This document shows positions 1-7,673 of a stretch of 33,443 nucleotides of DNA, piece by piece (positions within the stretch are counted from its first letter, which is position 1; each line of letters opens with the position of its first letter). The stretch comes from DATKDU01 sp035649415. GTDB taxonomy: Bacteria; Planctomycetota; Planctomycetia; Pirellulales; Pirellulaceae. The stretch is from positions 1-33,443 of the forward strand of contig DASRJP010000097.1 in NCBI GenBank assembly GCA_035649415.1, given 5' to 3'. The translations under genes were made by a program, and so were the position numbers. The notes below the pieces were generated by a model. That model saw nothing but the letters and a program-made list of their open reading frames with translations, did not search any database and was not told the origin of the DNA.

Positions 1-153
1 GAGCACTTGGCCTCGCCGGATCGTGATGTCCTGAGCCGCCTCGCCCACGGGAGCCCACTGCCCGCCAAACTGTCGTTCGTGAAGGGATGCGACTAGATCG
101 GACACCGCTACCAGCATTTCCGGCGTGGATTTGGCTTCTGCTGTTTGGCTCAT
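1..153 (-). CDS. Unknown protein, N-terminal 51 residues only (cut by window edge)
   Basis: An open frame reads leftward from ATG at 153 to the window edge with no stop. It begins MSQTAEAKSTPEMLVAVSDL and continues with a hydrophilic stretch (HERQFGGQW, then DITIRRGQV). An AGGAG Shine-Dalgarno sequence lies 8 bases before the ATG, which is the main reason to believe in the gene. I do not recognise the family. Its position left of the tRNA-derived attachment core at 549-592 suggests that it is cargo of an integrated element; that is inference. Confidence 0.45.
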   Translation of the reverse strand, partial: MSQTAEAKSTPEMLVAVSDLVASLHERQFGGQWAPVGEAAQDITIRRGQVL

Positions 154-284
154 CTTGCTGGCTCCTGCACTAGGGTTTGCCGTCGAGGTTCGACTTTGGG
201 AGCCCATATGGCGCTGGCTTGTGAAACATGCACGTGTTCCCCAGATCGCCAGTGCAATTCTACGCAAGATGCAACGCTAGACAC

Positions 285-548
285 TTAGCGTCGTGTGACA
301 AACGTGGCTTGCCGGATCAATTTCAGAACTTCGCGTCTTGTTGCTTCCGGCAAGCACGGCCAGCGCTGGACGATCGCCGCCAACTCGGCATCGGCCGGCG
401 CCGGTTCGCAGGTACGTTGGACTCGGGCAGGTTCGACTTGGAATCGCTGCGCATTTCGCTGCGCTTGGCGTTGTGCCGTTGTTGGACCGTCATCGTAACC
501 CATTGCGCCATTCGGCCTTAGTGGAGTCGGCACCGGCATTGATGGTAC
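285..548 (-). pseudogene. Detached C-terminal tail of a probable tyrosine integrase
   Basis: A minus-strand frame runs without a stop from the tRNA fragment (549-592, read in antisense as SGLEPETYGLKV) to the stop at 285. Its last part, ELAAIVQRWPCLPEATRREV, resembles the tail I associate with planctomycete tyrosine recombinases, in which an antisense tRNA segment precedes a 'LA.I...WP.LPEA.R..IL.LI.A' helix. From memory, the attachment core of such elements lies inside the integrase gene, so integration separates the catalytic body from this tail. The catalytic domain is not here; it would lie at the other end of the element, outside the window on the left. If it is translated alone, ATG codons at 539 or 503 would give 84 or 72 residues. 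The tail assignment is recall plus inference. Confidence 0.4.
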
Positions 549-592
549 GACTTTTAATCCGTAGGTCTCGGGTTCGAGTCCCGACAGGCTCA
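549..592 (+). other. 3' half of a tRNA-Lys(UUU): probable attachment-site core
   Basis: The sequence holds the end of an anticodon arm (loop CTTTTAA at 551-557, anticodon TTT at 553-555), a short variable loop, a perfect 5-bp T arm (568-572 with 580-584, loop TTCGAGT), the 3' acceptor strand CAGGCTC (585-591) and discriminator A at 592. No CCA is encoded. The 5' half is missing: bases before 549 cannot complete the anticodon stem, and no GAGCCTG acceptor strand or D arm lies upstream. A tRNA 3' half alone is the usual mark left at the far end of an element integrated into a tRNA gene. The intact tRNA would then be left of the window. Confidence 0.65.
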
Positions 593-660
593 CTGGTCGT
601 TCTCGGGCGGCAATCCGCTGCATCCGCCGGGAATGCGATGATGGGGAGCGCAGCACCGGG

Positions 661-705
661 ACCAAGAAAAGATTACGGGCCGGACATGTACCATGTCCGG
701 CCCGT
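661..705 (-). terminator. Intrinsic terminator of the Spy/CpxP-like gene
   Basis: Arms at 675-688 (ACGGGCCGGACATG) and 692-705 form a perfect 14-bp stem with a 3-base loop. Read on the minus strand, the stem is followed by AATCTTTTCTT, a T-rich tract. It lies about 60 bases after the stop of the minus-strand gene at 769-1257, so it most likely ends that transcript. It also separates the gene from the tRNA-fragment region. Confidence 0.8.
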
Positions 706-768
706 TGGTTTGTGCATTCTAAAGCATCCGCTCGTTTCGGCAGCGGCGACGGTCGTCGCTAAGCAGAC

Positions 769-1257
769 CTATTGGTTTTTCTTCTTCCTTCCCTTGGCCA
801 GGCCAACCGTGGCTTCCTGCTCGTCGCTCAGCACACCTGCCAGCGCGCTGCGGAGCGCGCCATTCGCTTCATCCAATTGCTTTTGCGCCGCGTCGTACGC
901 CTTCTTTTGCTCGTCGGTGAGCTTCATCGCGGCAACTGCCTCAGCCTGGGCTTCCTTTCCCTTCTTCCCCGCGTCCTTGGCTGCCTTTTGGGCCTCCTGA
1001 CGCGCCCGCCGCTGCTCCGGGGTCAGAGCATCGTTGAGCTTCTTAGCGGCTTCGGCGACTTTCGGCTCATGTTCTTTCTTGATCGCCGCGATCTTTTCCT
1101 TTTGCTCGGCGGTCAGATCGGTGAGGTCATCGACCTTCTTGAGCAAACCGGCGGCGGGATTGCCGCCCTTTCGTTTGCCCTTGTTATCCTGCCCAAACGC
1201 GATCCCAATCAGGGCAATCAAACTCAACACCATCAGTGCTTTCACAAACGTCTTCAT
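769..1257 (-). CDS. Secreted Spy/CpxP-like LTxxQ-motif protein
   Basis: A 162-residue, lysine- and alanine-rich protein. Residues 1-22 (MKTFVKALMVLSLIALIGIA...) form a signal peptide. The mature part is mostly helical and carries repeated LTxxQ-type motifs: DLTAEQKEKI, ALTPEQRRAR, KLTDEQKKAY and the related VLSDEQEA. Such motifs define the Spy/CpxP superfamily of periplasmic chaperone or stress proteins. Planctomycetes encode many short proteins of this kind whose role is mostly untested, so binding partner and function are unknown. The C-terminus is strongly basic (KGRKKKNQ). The gene stands alone, with a strong terminator downstream (675-705) and a 180-base gap upstream that should hold its promoter. 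Confidence 0.75.
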   Translation of the reverse strand: MKTFVKALMVLSLIALIGIAFGQDNKGKRKGGNPAAGLLKKVDDLTDLTAEQKEKIAAIKKEHEPKVAEAAKKLNDALTPEQRRARQEAQKAAKDAGKKGKEAQAEAVAAMKLTDEQKKAYDAAQKQLDEANGALRSALAGVLSDEQEATVGLAKGRKKKNQ

Positions 1258-1437
1258 CGAACGATAGCTCCAGAGGAGAGGACGGGAGTGGAGTCACGCA
1301 CGGCGGCATGAACGGCCGCCGCGATCATCAGTCTCATTGGGTGTTCATCCGGTTTCGATTCCACACTCCGGCGAGCTTGGCGCCCGGCGGGAGCAGGTTA
1401 CAAAGCGGCCTGCCCCGCGCTGCCGCCGCTGATCCGA

Positions 1438-2742
1438 TCATGCCAGCAATTTTTCGATTACTGTGCCGTCGCGGACGATCATGATCGGCCGGCCGGTATT
1501 GGTGTGGTATTCCTTGGTGTGGTCGATGCCGACGGCACGGTAGAAGGTCGCTGCCACCGAGTCGGGCGTGAAGCCCTCATGCTTGGGGGCCTGGGCTTTG
1601 TCGTCGCTCTCACCGAGCACCTGACCGCCGCGAATGCCGCCGCCGGCCAGCACCATAAACATGCACCGCGGATAGTGGTCGCGGCCCCCCTCGGCGCTGC
1701 GGGCGTTGATCTTCGGCGTGCGGCCGAACTCGCCGGTCATGTAAATGACCGTGCCTTCCAGCAGCCCCTTTTGCTCCAAACCATTTAGCAGCGCGGACAG
1801 CCCGGTGTCGAGCGGCGGCAACAGACGCGTGCTGAGCCGGGTCCAGTTGTCCTGGTGCGTGTCCCAGCCGCCTAGCGACAGCGTGATGAACTTCACGCCC
1901 GATTCGATGAGCCGCGTGGCCAGGAGGCAACTCATGCCGAACGGATCGACGCCAAATGGTTCAGCAAACTTGGGGTCTTCCTTGCTGATGTCGAACGCGT
2001 CGCGGGCCCGCTTGCTCGTGATGATCGAGCGCGCCTGCTCGCTGAACCGGTCGAGGCCCGTCAGCAGTTGGCTGTCTTTCTCGACGGCCGCGAAGGTCTT
2101 GTCCAAATCGGCCAGCAGGTTGTGCCGCCGCTCGACTTCGTCGATCGTTAATCCGTTGCCGAGAGAAATGCCCCGAACGTTGAAGGGTTGGCCTGGTCGC
2201 GGCGGCTGAGTGGTGTTAAGGGGCGCATACTGCACACCCAAAAAGCCGGGGCGCTGAGCGCTGCTCGGAATCGCCACGAAGGGCGGCAGATCCTTCGGCA
2301 GCGAATCGCCGCTCTCCTTGGTCACCACCGCGCCGTAGCCCGGGTATTCGAGCGACGGCAGCGGCCGATTGCCGGTATTGACGTATTCAGTGCCGAGTTC
2401 GTGAGCGCCCAGCGTGTGCGTCACGCCGCGGAGAATCGCGTACTTGTCAGCGCACTTAGCCAGCTTGGGCAGATGCTCGCTGATCTGAATGCCGGGAACA
2501 TTGGTGTCGATCGGGTTGAACTTGCCGCGGAATTCAGCCGGCGCATCGGGCTTCAGGTCGAACATGTCCATGTGGGACGGCCCGCCCTGAAGGTTGATAA
2601 AGATGGCTGACTTGGCCTTGGCTGGATTGACCTCGCCAGCATGTGCCATGCGAAGATATCCCGCCAGGCTCAAACCGCCGATCGCGCCAACCTTGAGGAA
2701 ATCACGACGCCGAATGCCATCACATGTGCGAGAGGTAGCCAT
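1438..2742 (-). CDS. DUF1501 family exported protein
   Basis: 434 residues from ATG at 2742. An AAGGA ribosome site lies 9 bases upstream of this ATG; a longer frame to 2847 would overlap the preceding gene. The N-terminus has a twin-arginine signal (RRRDFLKVGAIGGLSLAGYL), so export is by the Tat route. The body is DUF1501, a family with an alkaline-phosphatase/sulfatase-like fold: FINLQGGPSHMDMFDLKP near the start, then GGWDTHQDNW, TGEFGRTPKIN and GGRDHYPRCM. DUF1501 genes usually follow a DUF1549/DUF1553 gene in planctomycetes, as here, with a 62-base gap, so the two are probably co-transcribed. The biochemical role of the pair is not established; a role in using complex substrates has been suggested from context. 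Confidence 0.9.
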   Translation of the reverse strand: MATSRTCDGIRRRDFLKVGAIGGLSLAGYLRMAHAGEVNPAKAKSAIFINLQGGPSHMDMFDLKPDAPAEFRGKFNPIDTNVPGIQISEHLPKLAKCADKYAILRGVTHTLGAHELGTEYVNTGNRPLPSLEYPGYGAVVTKESGDSLPKDLPPFVAIPSSAQRPGFLGVQYAPLNTTQPPRPGQPFNVRGISLGNGLTIDEVERRHNLLADLDKTFAAVEKDSQLLTGLDRFSEQARSIITSKRARDAFDISKEDPKFAEPFGVDPFGMSCLLATRLIESGVKFITLSLGGWDTHQDNWTRLSTRLLPPLDTGLSALLNGLEQKGLLEGTVIYMTGEFGRTPKINARSAEGGRDHYPRCMFMVLAGGGIRGGQVLGESDDKAQAPKHEGFTPDSVAATFYRAVGIDHTKEYHTNTGRPIMIVRDGTVIEKLLA

Positions 2743-2804
2743 ACGAATGCGTCCTTTGCTGGGAAGGGGTGGTTTTTCAAGTGCAGCGGATGGTTTCGAT
2801 CGGT

Positions 2805-5504
2805 TCAGTGATTGACGATAAATTCCTTGGTATTGACCAGCGTCCATAAGAGTCCCTTAGCGCCTTCGACCGGATTGGCCGAAGCGGCCAGGAACTGATG
2901 GCAGCGGTCCATTTCCGCGGCCGTTGGATATCGGCTCAACGTACGCAGGTAAGCCTGCTTCACAAGATTGGCGCTTTGCTCGGGAGACGCCGGCTCGGCT
3001 GGCTTCTTGTCGTCAGGCTTTCTCTGCGGCTCAAGTTGTGCCAGTCGGCTCTCGATCCGCTTGATCTGCTCCTCGTCGCCGCTTTCTTTGGCTCGCTTCA
3101 GACGTTGCTCGAGCTGCGCGATGTCGCGCCGGCGATTGCGCTCGTCCCCCTGCGGGCCGTTTCCATCCGCGGGCACGCCCCGGATTTGCCGCGAAATCTG
3201 GTCGATCCAGGTGTCCCGTCCGCCGCTGATGGCAGCCAAAACCTGGAAGTCATTCTGGAGGAAAACGGTCTGTAGCAGGCTGGCTTCCATCGAGCGGTCG
3301 CAGTCGCAGTTGCTCTCGCGAATGCTGCGGCCAAAGACCGTCAAGGCGAAGCCCGACTGCCCTTGACCGCCCCGGGCATTGGCCCCCGGAATGCCGATGG
3401 CCCGGCTCTTCACGTCGGTGAGCATCGTGGCTGCCCTGGTGTCCGACGCCGTTGCCATCTGAATGGCGTCGTAGGCGACTTCCGCCGGCAATCGCCGCGG
3501 AACGGCGCGGCTGAAGTTCCGCTCGTCCTTGGCATTGGTTTCATTCGGCATCCAGGAAAGCTGGTACGTGCGGCTATTGAGAATCTCCCGATGGACCCAC
3601 TTCATGTCAAAGCCGTGCTCGATGAAACCCTTGCCGAGGTAATCCAGCAGCGGCTTGTTGCTCGGCGGATTAGCCAGGCTCATGTCATCCGGCGGCTGGA
3701 CGATGCCGACGTTAAAGTAGCTGGCCCAGGCGCGGTTCACGAATGCCGGGGCGAAGTACGGATTGTCCTTCGATCGCAGCCACTCCATAAGCAGCTTGCG
3801 GGCGTCGTCGGTTTGCGTCAGGTTGAGCGTATCGCCGCCGAGCACGCGAGCCGACGGAACAGAAACCGGCTGAGGGCGACGGTTGTTGTTGTTCGGCCGG
3901 CGGTTCTGATTGGCGGGCCGTTGATTGACGTAGACCTCAGCAAAGGGAATCGTCTTTCCCTCCTTGATCTTCTCGGCGTACATGCGGCGGATCTCGTTGC
4001 CGTTCATCCGTTTCCCTGGCTCAATGCCCAGTTCGGCCAGCATCTCACGATACTGCTGTTGCGATTCCTGATCGCGAGCACCGGTGACGCCAACCGTCAC
4101 AGCCGGGAAAAACCCCTTAAAGGCGTCGAAGTCAGCCTTCGACCACTGATCGAACGGGTGCTTGTGGCACTGGGCGCACTGGATGCGAATGCCGAGAAAC
4201 GTGTAGGCGAAGCCGATCGCCCGTTCTTCCGGCTGGCGGAGGTTCTGGCGAGCCCAGAAATAGGGCATCGTCGGTCGATCGGCGAACTTTTTGTCCGAAT
4301 CGGGATGATAAAGCTCGCTCATCTCCTTGCAATATTCCGCGTAGGACTGTCCGTCGCGGCGGCTCTTGGAGACGATGATTCCTTCGGCAAGCTGATCAAA
4401 GGGCATATTTTCGGCAACCCGCTTGTAAATCCAGTCGTACCACGCCTGAGTGGCGGAACCGGTCAGACCCTGATTCACCTGGTTGAGCTGGCGGTCATTG
4501 TTGCCGGTGTAGTCATTGAGCTTCGTGGTCCACCAAGCGACATAGGCCGGCGTTTCCAGAAGCTGATCGATCTTGGCGGACCGTTTGGTTGGCGATTCGT
4601 CGGCGAGAAAGGCCTCCACCTCGGCGACGGTCGGCAGCGTACCCGTCAAATCGAGGTAGACGCGGCGGAGGAATTCAGCGTCCGTGCACAAATCCGAGGG
4701 GACAACGCCGAGCTTCTTCAGCTTTTCTACGACCAACTCGTCCACTTTGTTGTTGGTGGCGACCTGCGGGTACTTGTCGCCGAATTGGTCGCTCACGGGG
4801 CGGATGACCGGAATCGGCACAACGGCATTGTCGTAATACACAACCAGATGCGTATCGCCCTGATCGGTGGCCGCGACCAAGCCGGTGTCGGTGACCTTGG
4901 CGACCTGCTCGCTATTGCTTTGGAAGCGGCACAGAGGGGTAACGTCTTCGCGTGTGCCATCAGGCCATACGGCCACGGCCTTCATCTGGACCGTCTCGCC
5001 GCTTTTGGTGAACTGAATTTCCGGCGGCGTTACTTCCAGACGCACGAGTTTCTGCACGTCTTCGGCGGCGAACTTCGCCCCCGCTTCAATCCAGCGGCGG
5101 AAAACGTGGTACTGCCAGGTGTCTTTCTTGTACCGCTGGCCCCCTTCGTGCATATCGGCGTCGGTGGGCTTGCTGAGGATCAAACTTTCGAGCGGATTTT
5201 TCACATCCACTCGCGGGCTGTCAGCCGCAAGCAGAGCTTCGTGATCGGCCTGGAAGTCGTACCCGAAGAGCGACAGCCGGAAGCCGCCACGGCCCTGAAA
5301 GGACCCATGGCAACTGCGACCATTGCAGCCCAGCCGGCCAAACAGCGGTGAGACATGGCGCTGAAAATTTGGCTCGTCTTGCACATCAGCGTTGGCAAAC
5401 CGCTGCGTCACAGGCGCCAACTCCGGCATCTCGTCTCCCCATGCGCTGACAGTTGCCGCGGCAAATGCCAGCGCACCGAGCATTCCATAAATACCGATCC
5501 GCAT
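2805..5504 (-). CDS. DUF1549/DUF1553 protein with Ig-like and cytochrome-like motifs
   Basis: About 899 residues. Two ATGs lie at 5510 and 5504. GGAGG (5511-5515) directly abuts the first but is 6 bases from the second, so I choose 5504. Order: signal peptide (1-25); a C-x4-C-H motif (GCNGRSCHG, about 59-67), typical of the planctomycete cytochrome-like domain; a bacterial Ig-like (BIG2) segment at about 153-238; DUF1549 with a CxxCH motif (IQCAQCHKHPFDQW); a proline/asparagine-rich linker (RRPNNNNRRPQP); DUF1553 (FVNRAWASYFNVGIVQPPDD, HREILNSRTYQLSW); and a charged helical insert with a final 'AYLRTLSRYPTAAE' segment. It is exported and probably works with the DUF1501 protein just downstream. 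Whether heme is bound cannot be judged from sequence. Confidence 0.9.
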   Translation of the reverse strand: MRIGIYGMLGALAFAAATVSAWGDEMPELAPVTQRFANADVQDEPNFQRHVSPLFGRLGCNGRSCHGSFQGRGGFRLSLFGYDFQADHEALLAADSPRVDVKNPLESLILSKPTDADMHEGGQRYKKDTWQYHVFRRWIEAGAKFAAEDVQKLVRLEVTPPEIQFTKSGETVQMKAVAVWPDGTREDVTPLCRFQSNSEQVAKVTDTGLVAATDQGDTHLVVYYDNAVVPIPVIRPVSDQFGDKYPQVATNNKVDELVVEKLKKLGVVPSDLCTDAEFLRRVYLDLTGTLPTVAEVEAFLADESPTKRSAKIDQLLETPAYVAWWTTKLNDYTGNNDRQLNQVNQGLTGSATQAWYDWIYKRVAENMPFDQLAEGIIVSKSRRDGQSYAEYCKEMSELYHPDSDKKFADRPTMPYFWARQNLRQPEERAIGFAYTFLGIRIQCAQCHKHPFDQWSKADFDAFKGFFPAVTVGVTGARDQESQQQYREMLAELGIEPGKRMNGNEIRRMYAEKIKEGKTIPFAEVYVNQRPANQNRRPNNNNRRPQPVSVPSARVLGGDTLNLTQTDDARKLLMEWLRSKDNPYFAPAFVNRAWASYFNVGIVQPPDDMSLANPPSNKPLLDYLGKGFIEHGFDMKWVHREILNSRTYQLSWMPNETNAKDERNFSRAVPRRLPAEVAYDAIQMATASDTRAATMLTDVKSRAIGIPGANARGGQGQSGFALTVFGRSIRESNCDCDRSMEASLLQTVFLQNDFQVLAAISGGRDTWIDQISRQIRGVPADGNGPQGDERNRRRDIAQLEQRLKRAKESGDEEQIKRIESRLAQLEPQRKPDDKKPAEPASPEQSANLVKQAYLRTLSRYPTAAEMDRCHQFLAASANPVEGAKGLLWTLVNTKEFIVNH

Positions 5505-5588
5505 GGTCATCCTCCGGGAAGGGGCATCCCTGAAACTCGTGCGTCACGTTTTTCAGTGTCGCAGGATTTGGGCTTAGGGCGGGTTGGA

Positions 5589-6263
5589 TTATTTGTCTTT
5601 GGTGCCGGGTGATTGGTTGACCGTTGGCTTGTTCTTTTTTGCGCCGGGGCGCTTTTCCGACCTGGCGGTAACTTTCGCCTTGGGCCTGGATTGCTGGGCG
5701 GAACGCATCAGCAGGTCGAGCTGCTTCTCGACGCGTTTTTCGCGGTCGGAACCGATTTTGGAGAGCTCGTCGTCGATACGCGTCAGACGTTCCTGGGCTC
5801 GCTGCTGCTCGAGACGCAACATCTCCGCCCGCACGTCCATTTGCTCGTTCAAGAGCTTCCGCAACTGGGCGCGAATCTCGTCGGTGCCGACCATGACCAT
5901 CTGGGCCGTCAATAACTGGATTTGCGAGCGAAGCGTCCAGTTTTTGAGTTCCAGATCGTATAACTTCGGATCGCGCTCCTTGATGTTCGCCAGCCGCTCG
6001 GATGTTTGATAAATGTCCCGAATCGCCTTTTCATATTCCTTCGGCCGATTGCTTTTGAGCGAGGCCAAAACGTCCTTGAGCGCCGGGTGATTCCGCTCGA
6101 CGAAGGTCATTACCGCGGATTCGCGCTCGGGGGTCACCGCCATCGGCGGACGTGCCCCGCGACCAGGCGGTTCCGCCTGGCCGCGAGCGCTTTCATTTTC
6201 CTGGGCCAACAGCAGCCCGAGCGGAAGAAAAGCTAAAGTCAGCAAGAGCAGGATCCGAATCAT
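5589..6263 (-). CDS. Secreted coiled-coil protein of the ECF sigma operon
   Basis: 224 residues from ATG at 6263, preceded by GAGAGG; an upstream ATG at 6284 has no ribosome site. Residues 1-21 are a signal peptide (MIRILLLLTLAFLPLGLLLA). About 50-195 is an almost continuous charged helix (HPALKDVLASLKSNRPKEYE, EIRAQLRKLLNEQMDVRAEM, then QQRAQERLTRIDDELSKIGS), expected to be a coiled coil. The tail is basic and rich in Lys and Pro. It is the third gene after the ECF sigma and anti-sigma genes, 27 bases from the latter, so it is probably co-expressed. Its length and helical periplasmic nature recall Spy/ZraP-like stress proteins, but I see no diagnostic LTxxQ motif. I do not assign a function. 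Confidence 0.75.
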   Translation of the reverse strand: MIRILLLLTLAFLPLGLLLAQENESARGQAEPPGRGARPPMAVTPERESAVMTFVERNHPALKDVLASLKSNRPKEYEKAIRDIYQTSERLANIKERDPKLYDLELKNWTLRSQIQLLTAQMVMVGTDEIRAQLRKLLNEQMDVRAEMLRLEQQRAQERLTRIDDELSKIGSDREKRVEKQLDLLMRSAQQSRPKAKVTARSEKRPGAKKNKPTVNQSPGTKDK

Positions 6264-6290
6264 CGGTAATTTGCCTCTCTGCATCGATTG

Positions 6291-6851
6291 TCAAGATTCG
6301 TCGTGCGTGGAAGGGCGGTCGAGATCCGAATCGGTCGCCGATTGATTGAACACGGCAGCGCTGATCCAGGAAGGAAGCGACTCCTCGGACGATAGTTCGG
6401 CCTCCATCGTCGCAGGAAATTCGTACGGCTCGCTCTGGACAATCTCCCGTACTGTCTCGCGAGTCTGACTCCAGACCTCAGCCAGTTCCCGACGATCGAA
6501 CGGCGGAGGGGCAAAGATTGCTGTAATGGTGTCCAACTGGCTCCAGACAACCGCCAAAACGAGCGCGGCTGAAGCGCCCAGGGACATCCAGGCGATTCGC
6601 CGCGGCCACGTGGTCGAGCGCCTCTGGTTCGCGGCCGGTACAACACACTCGTTCTCATGCGTTTCGACGACCCCAATTGCCTGCATCAATTCCACGGCCA
6701 GCGCCAGCGCTTCGCGGGCAGACTGATCGTCGGCCAGGCGACTTTCAAATGCTGATCGCTCATCGCCCTGCAATTCTCCCGACACGTAGCAGAACGCGAG
6801 CCAGTCCAGTTCGTCCTGCTCCAGTCGCTCGTAACTTGCCTCGCTGGTCAT
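6291..6851 (-). CDS. Probable membrane-anchored anti-sigma factor
   Basis: 186 residues. The N-terminal part (DELDWLAFCYVSGELQGDER, then FESRLADDQSAREALALAVE) resembles the short helical sigma-binding region of anti-sigma factors. It lacks the HxxxCxxC zinc motif of ZAS proteins. One transmembrane segment lies at about 85-105 (RIAWMSLGASAALVLAVVW). The rest (about 105-186) would be periplasmic and is acidic. The gene starts 8 bases after the stop of the ECF sigma gene, the usual order for a sigma and its antagonist. The assignment rests on this position, the single membrane segment and the N-terminal pattern. The inducing signal is unknown. Confidence 0.7.
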   Translation of the reverse strand: MTSEASYERLEQDELDWLAFCYVSGELQGDERSAFESRLADDQSAREALALAVELMQAIGVVETHENECVVPAANQRRSTTWPRRIAWMSLGASAALVLAVVWSQLDTITAIFAPPPFDRRELAEVWSQTRETVREIVQSEPYEFPATMEAELSSEESLPSWISAAVFNQSATDSDLDRPSTHDES

Positions 6852-6859
6852 CGTTTGGC

Positions 6860-7393
6860 CTATTTCGATTCGTCGTCTCTTCGTTTCAATCGCTCTCGCA
6901 ACTTCATCAGCGCCGTTCGCATCCGTCCGAGTGCCGTGCCGAGCGGAATTTGCAACTCTTTGGCGATCACGGCAAAGGTTTTGTCCTCGTAAATCCGCAT
7001 GCGAACTACTTGCCGCTCTTCCGGACGGAGGCTCGCCAGTTCGTCCCGAATAATCTCTACCGTTTCAAACCGCACCAACCGATCATCAATCGTGCTCCAA
7101 TCTCCATTCGACTGCCATGCCACCTGGCGGACGACCTTGTCTCCAACCGCTTCCCGCCGCCGTATGGCCATCGCCTCGTGATACGCCACCCGGAACAACC
7201 AGGCCTTGCGGGTTTCCTGTCTCGTTTCGTGTCCTCGTTCGACAAGCCGAGCAAACGTCGTTTGGAGCACGTCCGCCGCCAGTGCCGGATCGCGTACCAG
7301 ACCCACCAGGAACCGGCGCAGCTCTTCGCCATGGTCCAGGTAAAGCGCCGCCACGATCGAGGGCTCAAGTTTTCCTTCGTCCGCGGCTGACAA
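6860..7393 (-). CDS. ECF-family RNA polymerase sigma factor
   Basis: 177 residues. Region 2 spans about 15-82 (FLVGLVRDPALAADVLQTTF, then KAWLFRVAYHEAMAIRRR). Region 4 spans about 118-172 (LASLRPEERQVVRMRIYED, FAVIAKELQIPLGTALGRMR), a clear helix-turn-helix. There is no region 1 or 3, as expected for ECF factors. The start is TTG at 7393: AGGAG lies 7 bases upstream and no ATG fits. The weak start codon may limit its synthesis. It heads a three-gene operon with the anti-sigma and coiled-coil genes. ECF factors often activate their own operon, so a promoter in 7394-7673 is likely, but I cannot name its target sequence. Confidence 0.9.
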   Translation of the reverse strand: MSAADEGKLEPSIVAALYLDHGEELRRFLVGLVRDPALAADVLQTTFARLVERGHETRQETRKAWLFRVAYHEAMAIRRREAVGDKVVRQVAWQSNGDWSTIDDRLVRFETVEIIRDELASLRPEERQVVRMRIYEDKTFAVIAKELQIPLGTALGRMRTALMKLRERLKRRDDESK

Positions 7394-7540
7394 AGTCGCG
7401 CTCCTGCCGGCCTCGGCATTCAGCGGCTTACCAGAAAGATGCGCATTGCCGAGAGTTTATTGTGAAATCCCCAATGTCGGTCCGGCTTGCCGCCGGTAAA
7501 TACTTGCCAAGCAATGGTTTACGCCTTGCCATCGGCGCTC

Positions 7541-7569
7541 GTCTTGCGGCTATAGTTGTCCGGTATAAT
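7541..7569 (+). promoter_or_regulatory. Possible promoter of the ABC-2 permease gene
   Basis: A perfect TATAAT at 7564-7569 lies 105 bases before the permease ATG, inside the 280-base gap between two divergent genes. No good -35 sits at 17 bases: TTGCGG (7544-7549) is only 14 bases away, and GTCTTG (7541-7546) at 17 bases is a poor match. This is a weak call that rests on the -10 box and the position. I see nothing else in the 280-base gap. Confidence 0.3.
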
Positions 7570-7673
7570 GCCGCGTTCTGGGCCTGGCAAGCCGCACGAA
7601 CTGCGAATTCGTGCGTAGTTCACTGCAACGGCTTGGTCCGATCTGGGGGAATTTTGAAGGAATCTGCATCTGC

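Noticed and set aside
520..592. Complete tRNA-Lys gene
   Set aside because: The 5' acceptor strand, D arm and 5' side of the anticodon stem are missing, so only the 3' half is present.
3363..5351. 662-codon open frame on the plus strand
   Set aside because: It is antisense to the DUF1549/DUF1553 gene, whose sequence is fully explained by conserved domains. The antisense protein is His/Arg/Gly-rich with no domain I recognise; it is a result of the high GC content.
5524..5560. Terminator of the ECF sigma operon (CTGAAA ... TTTCAG)
   Set aside because: Only 6 AT-rich pairs, a long loop and no T tract.
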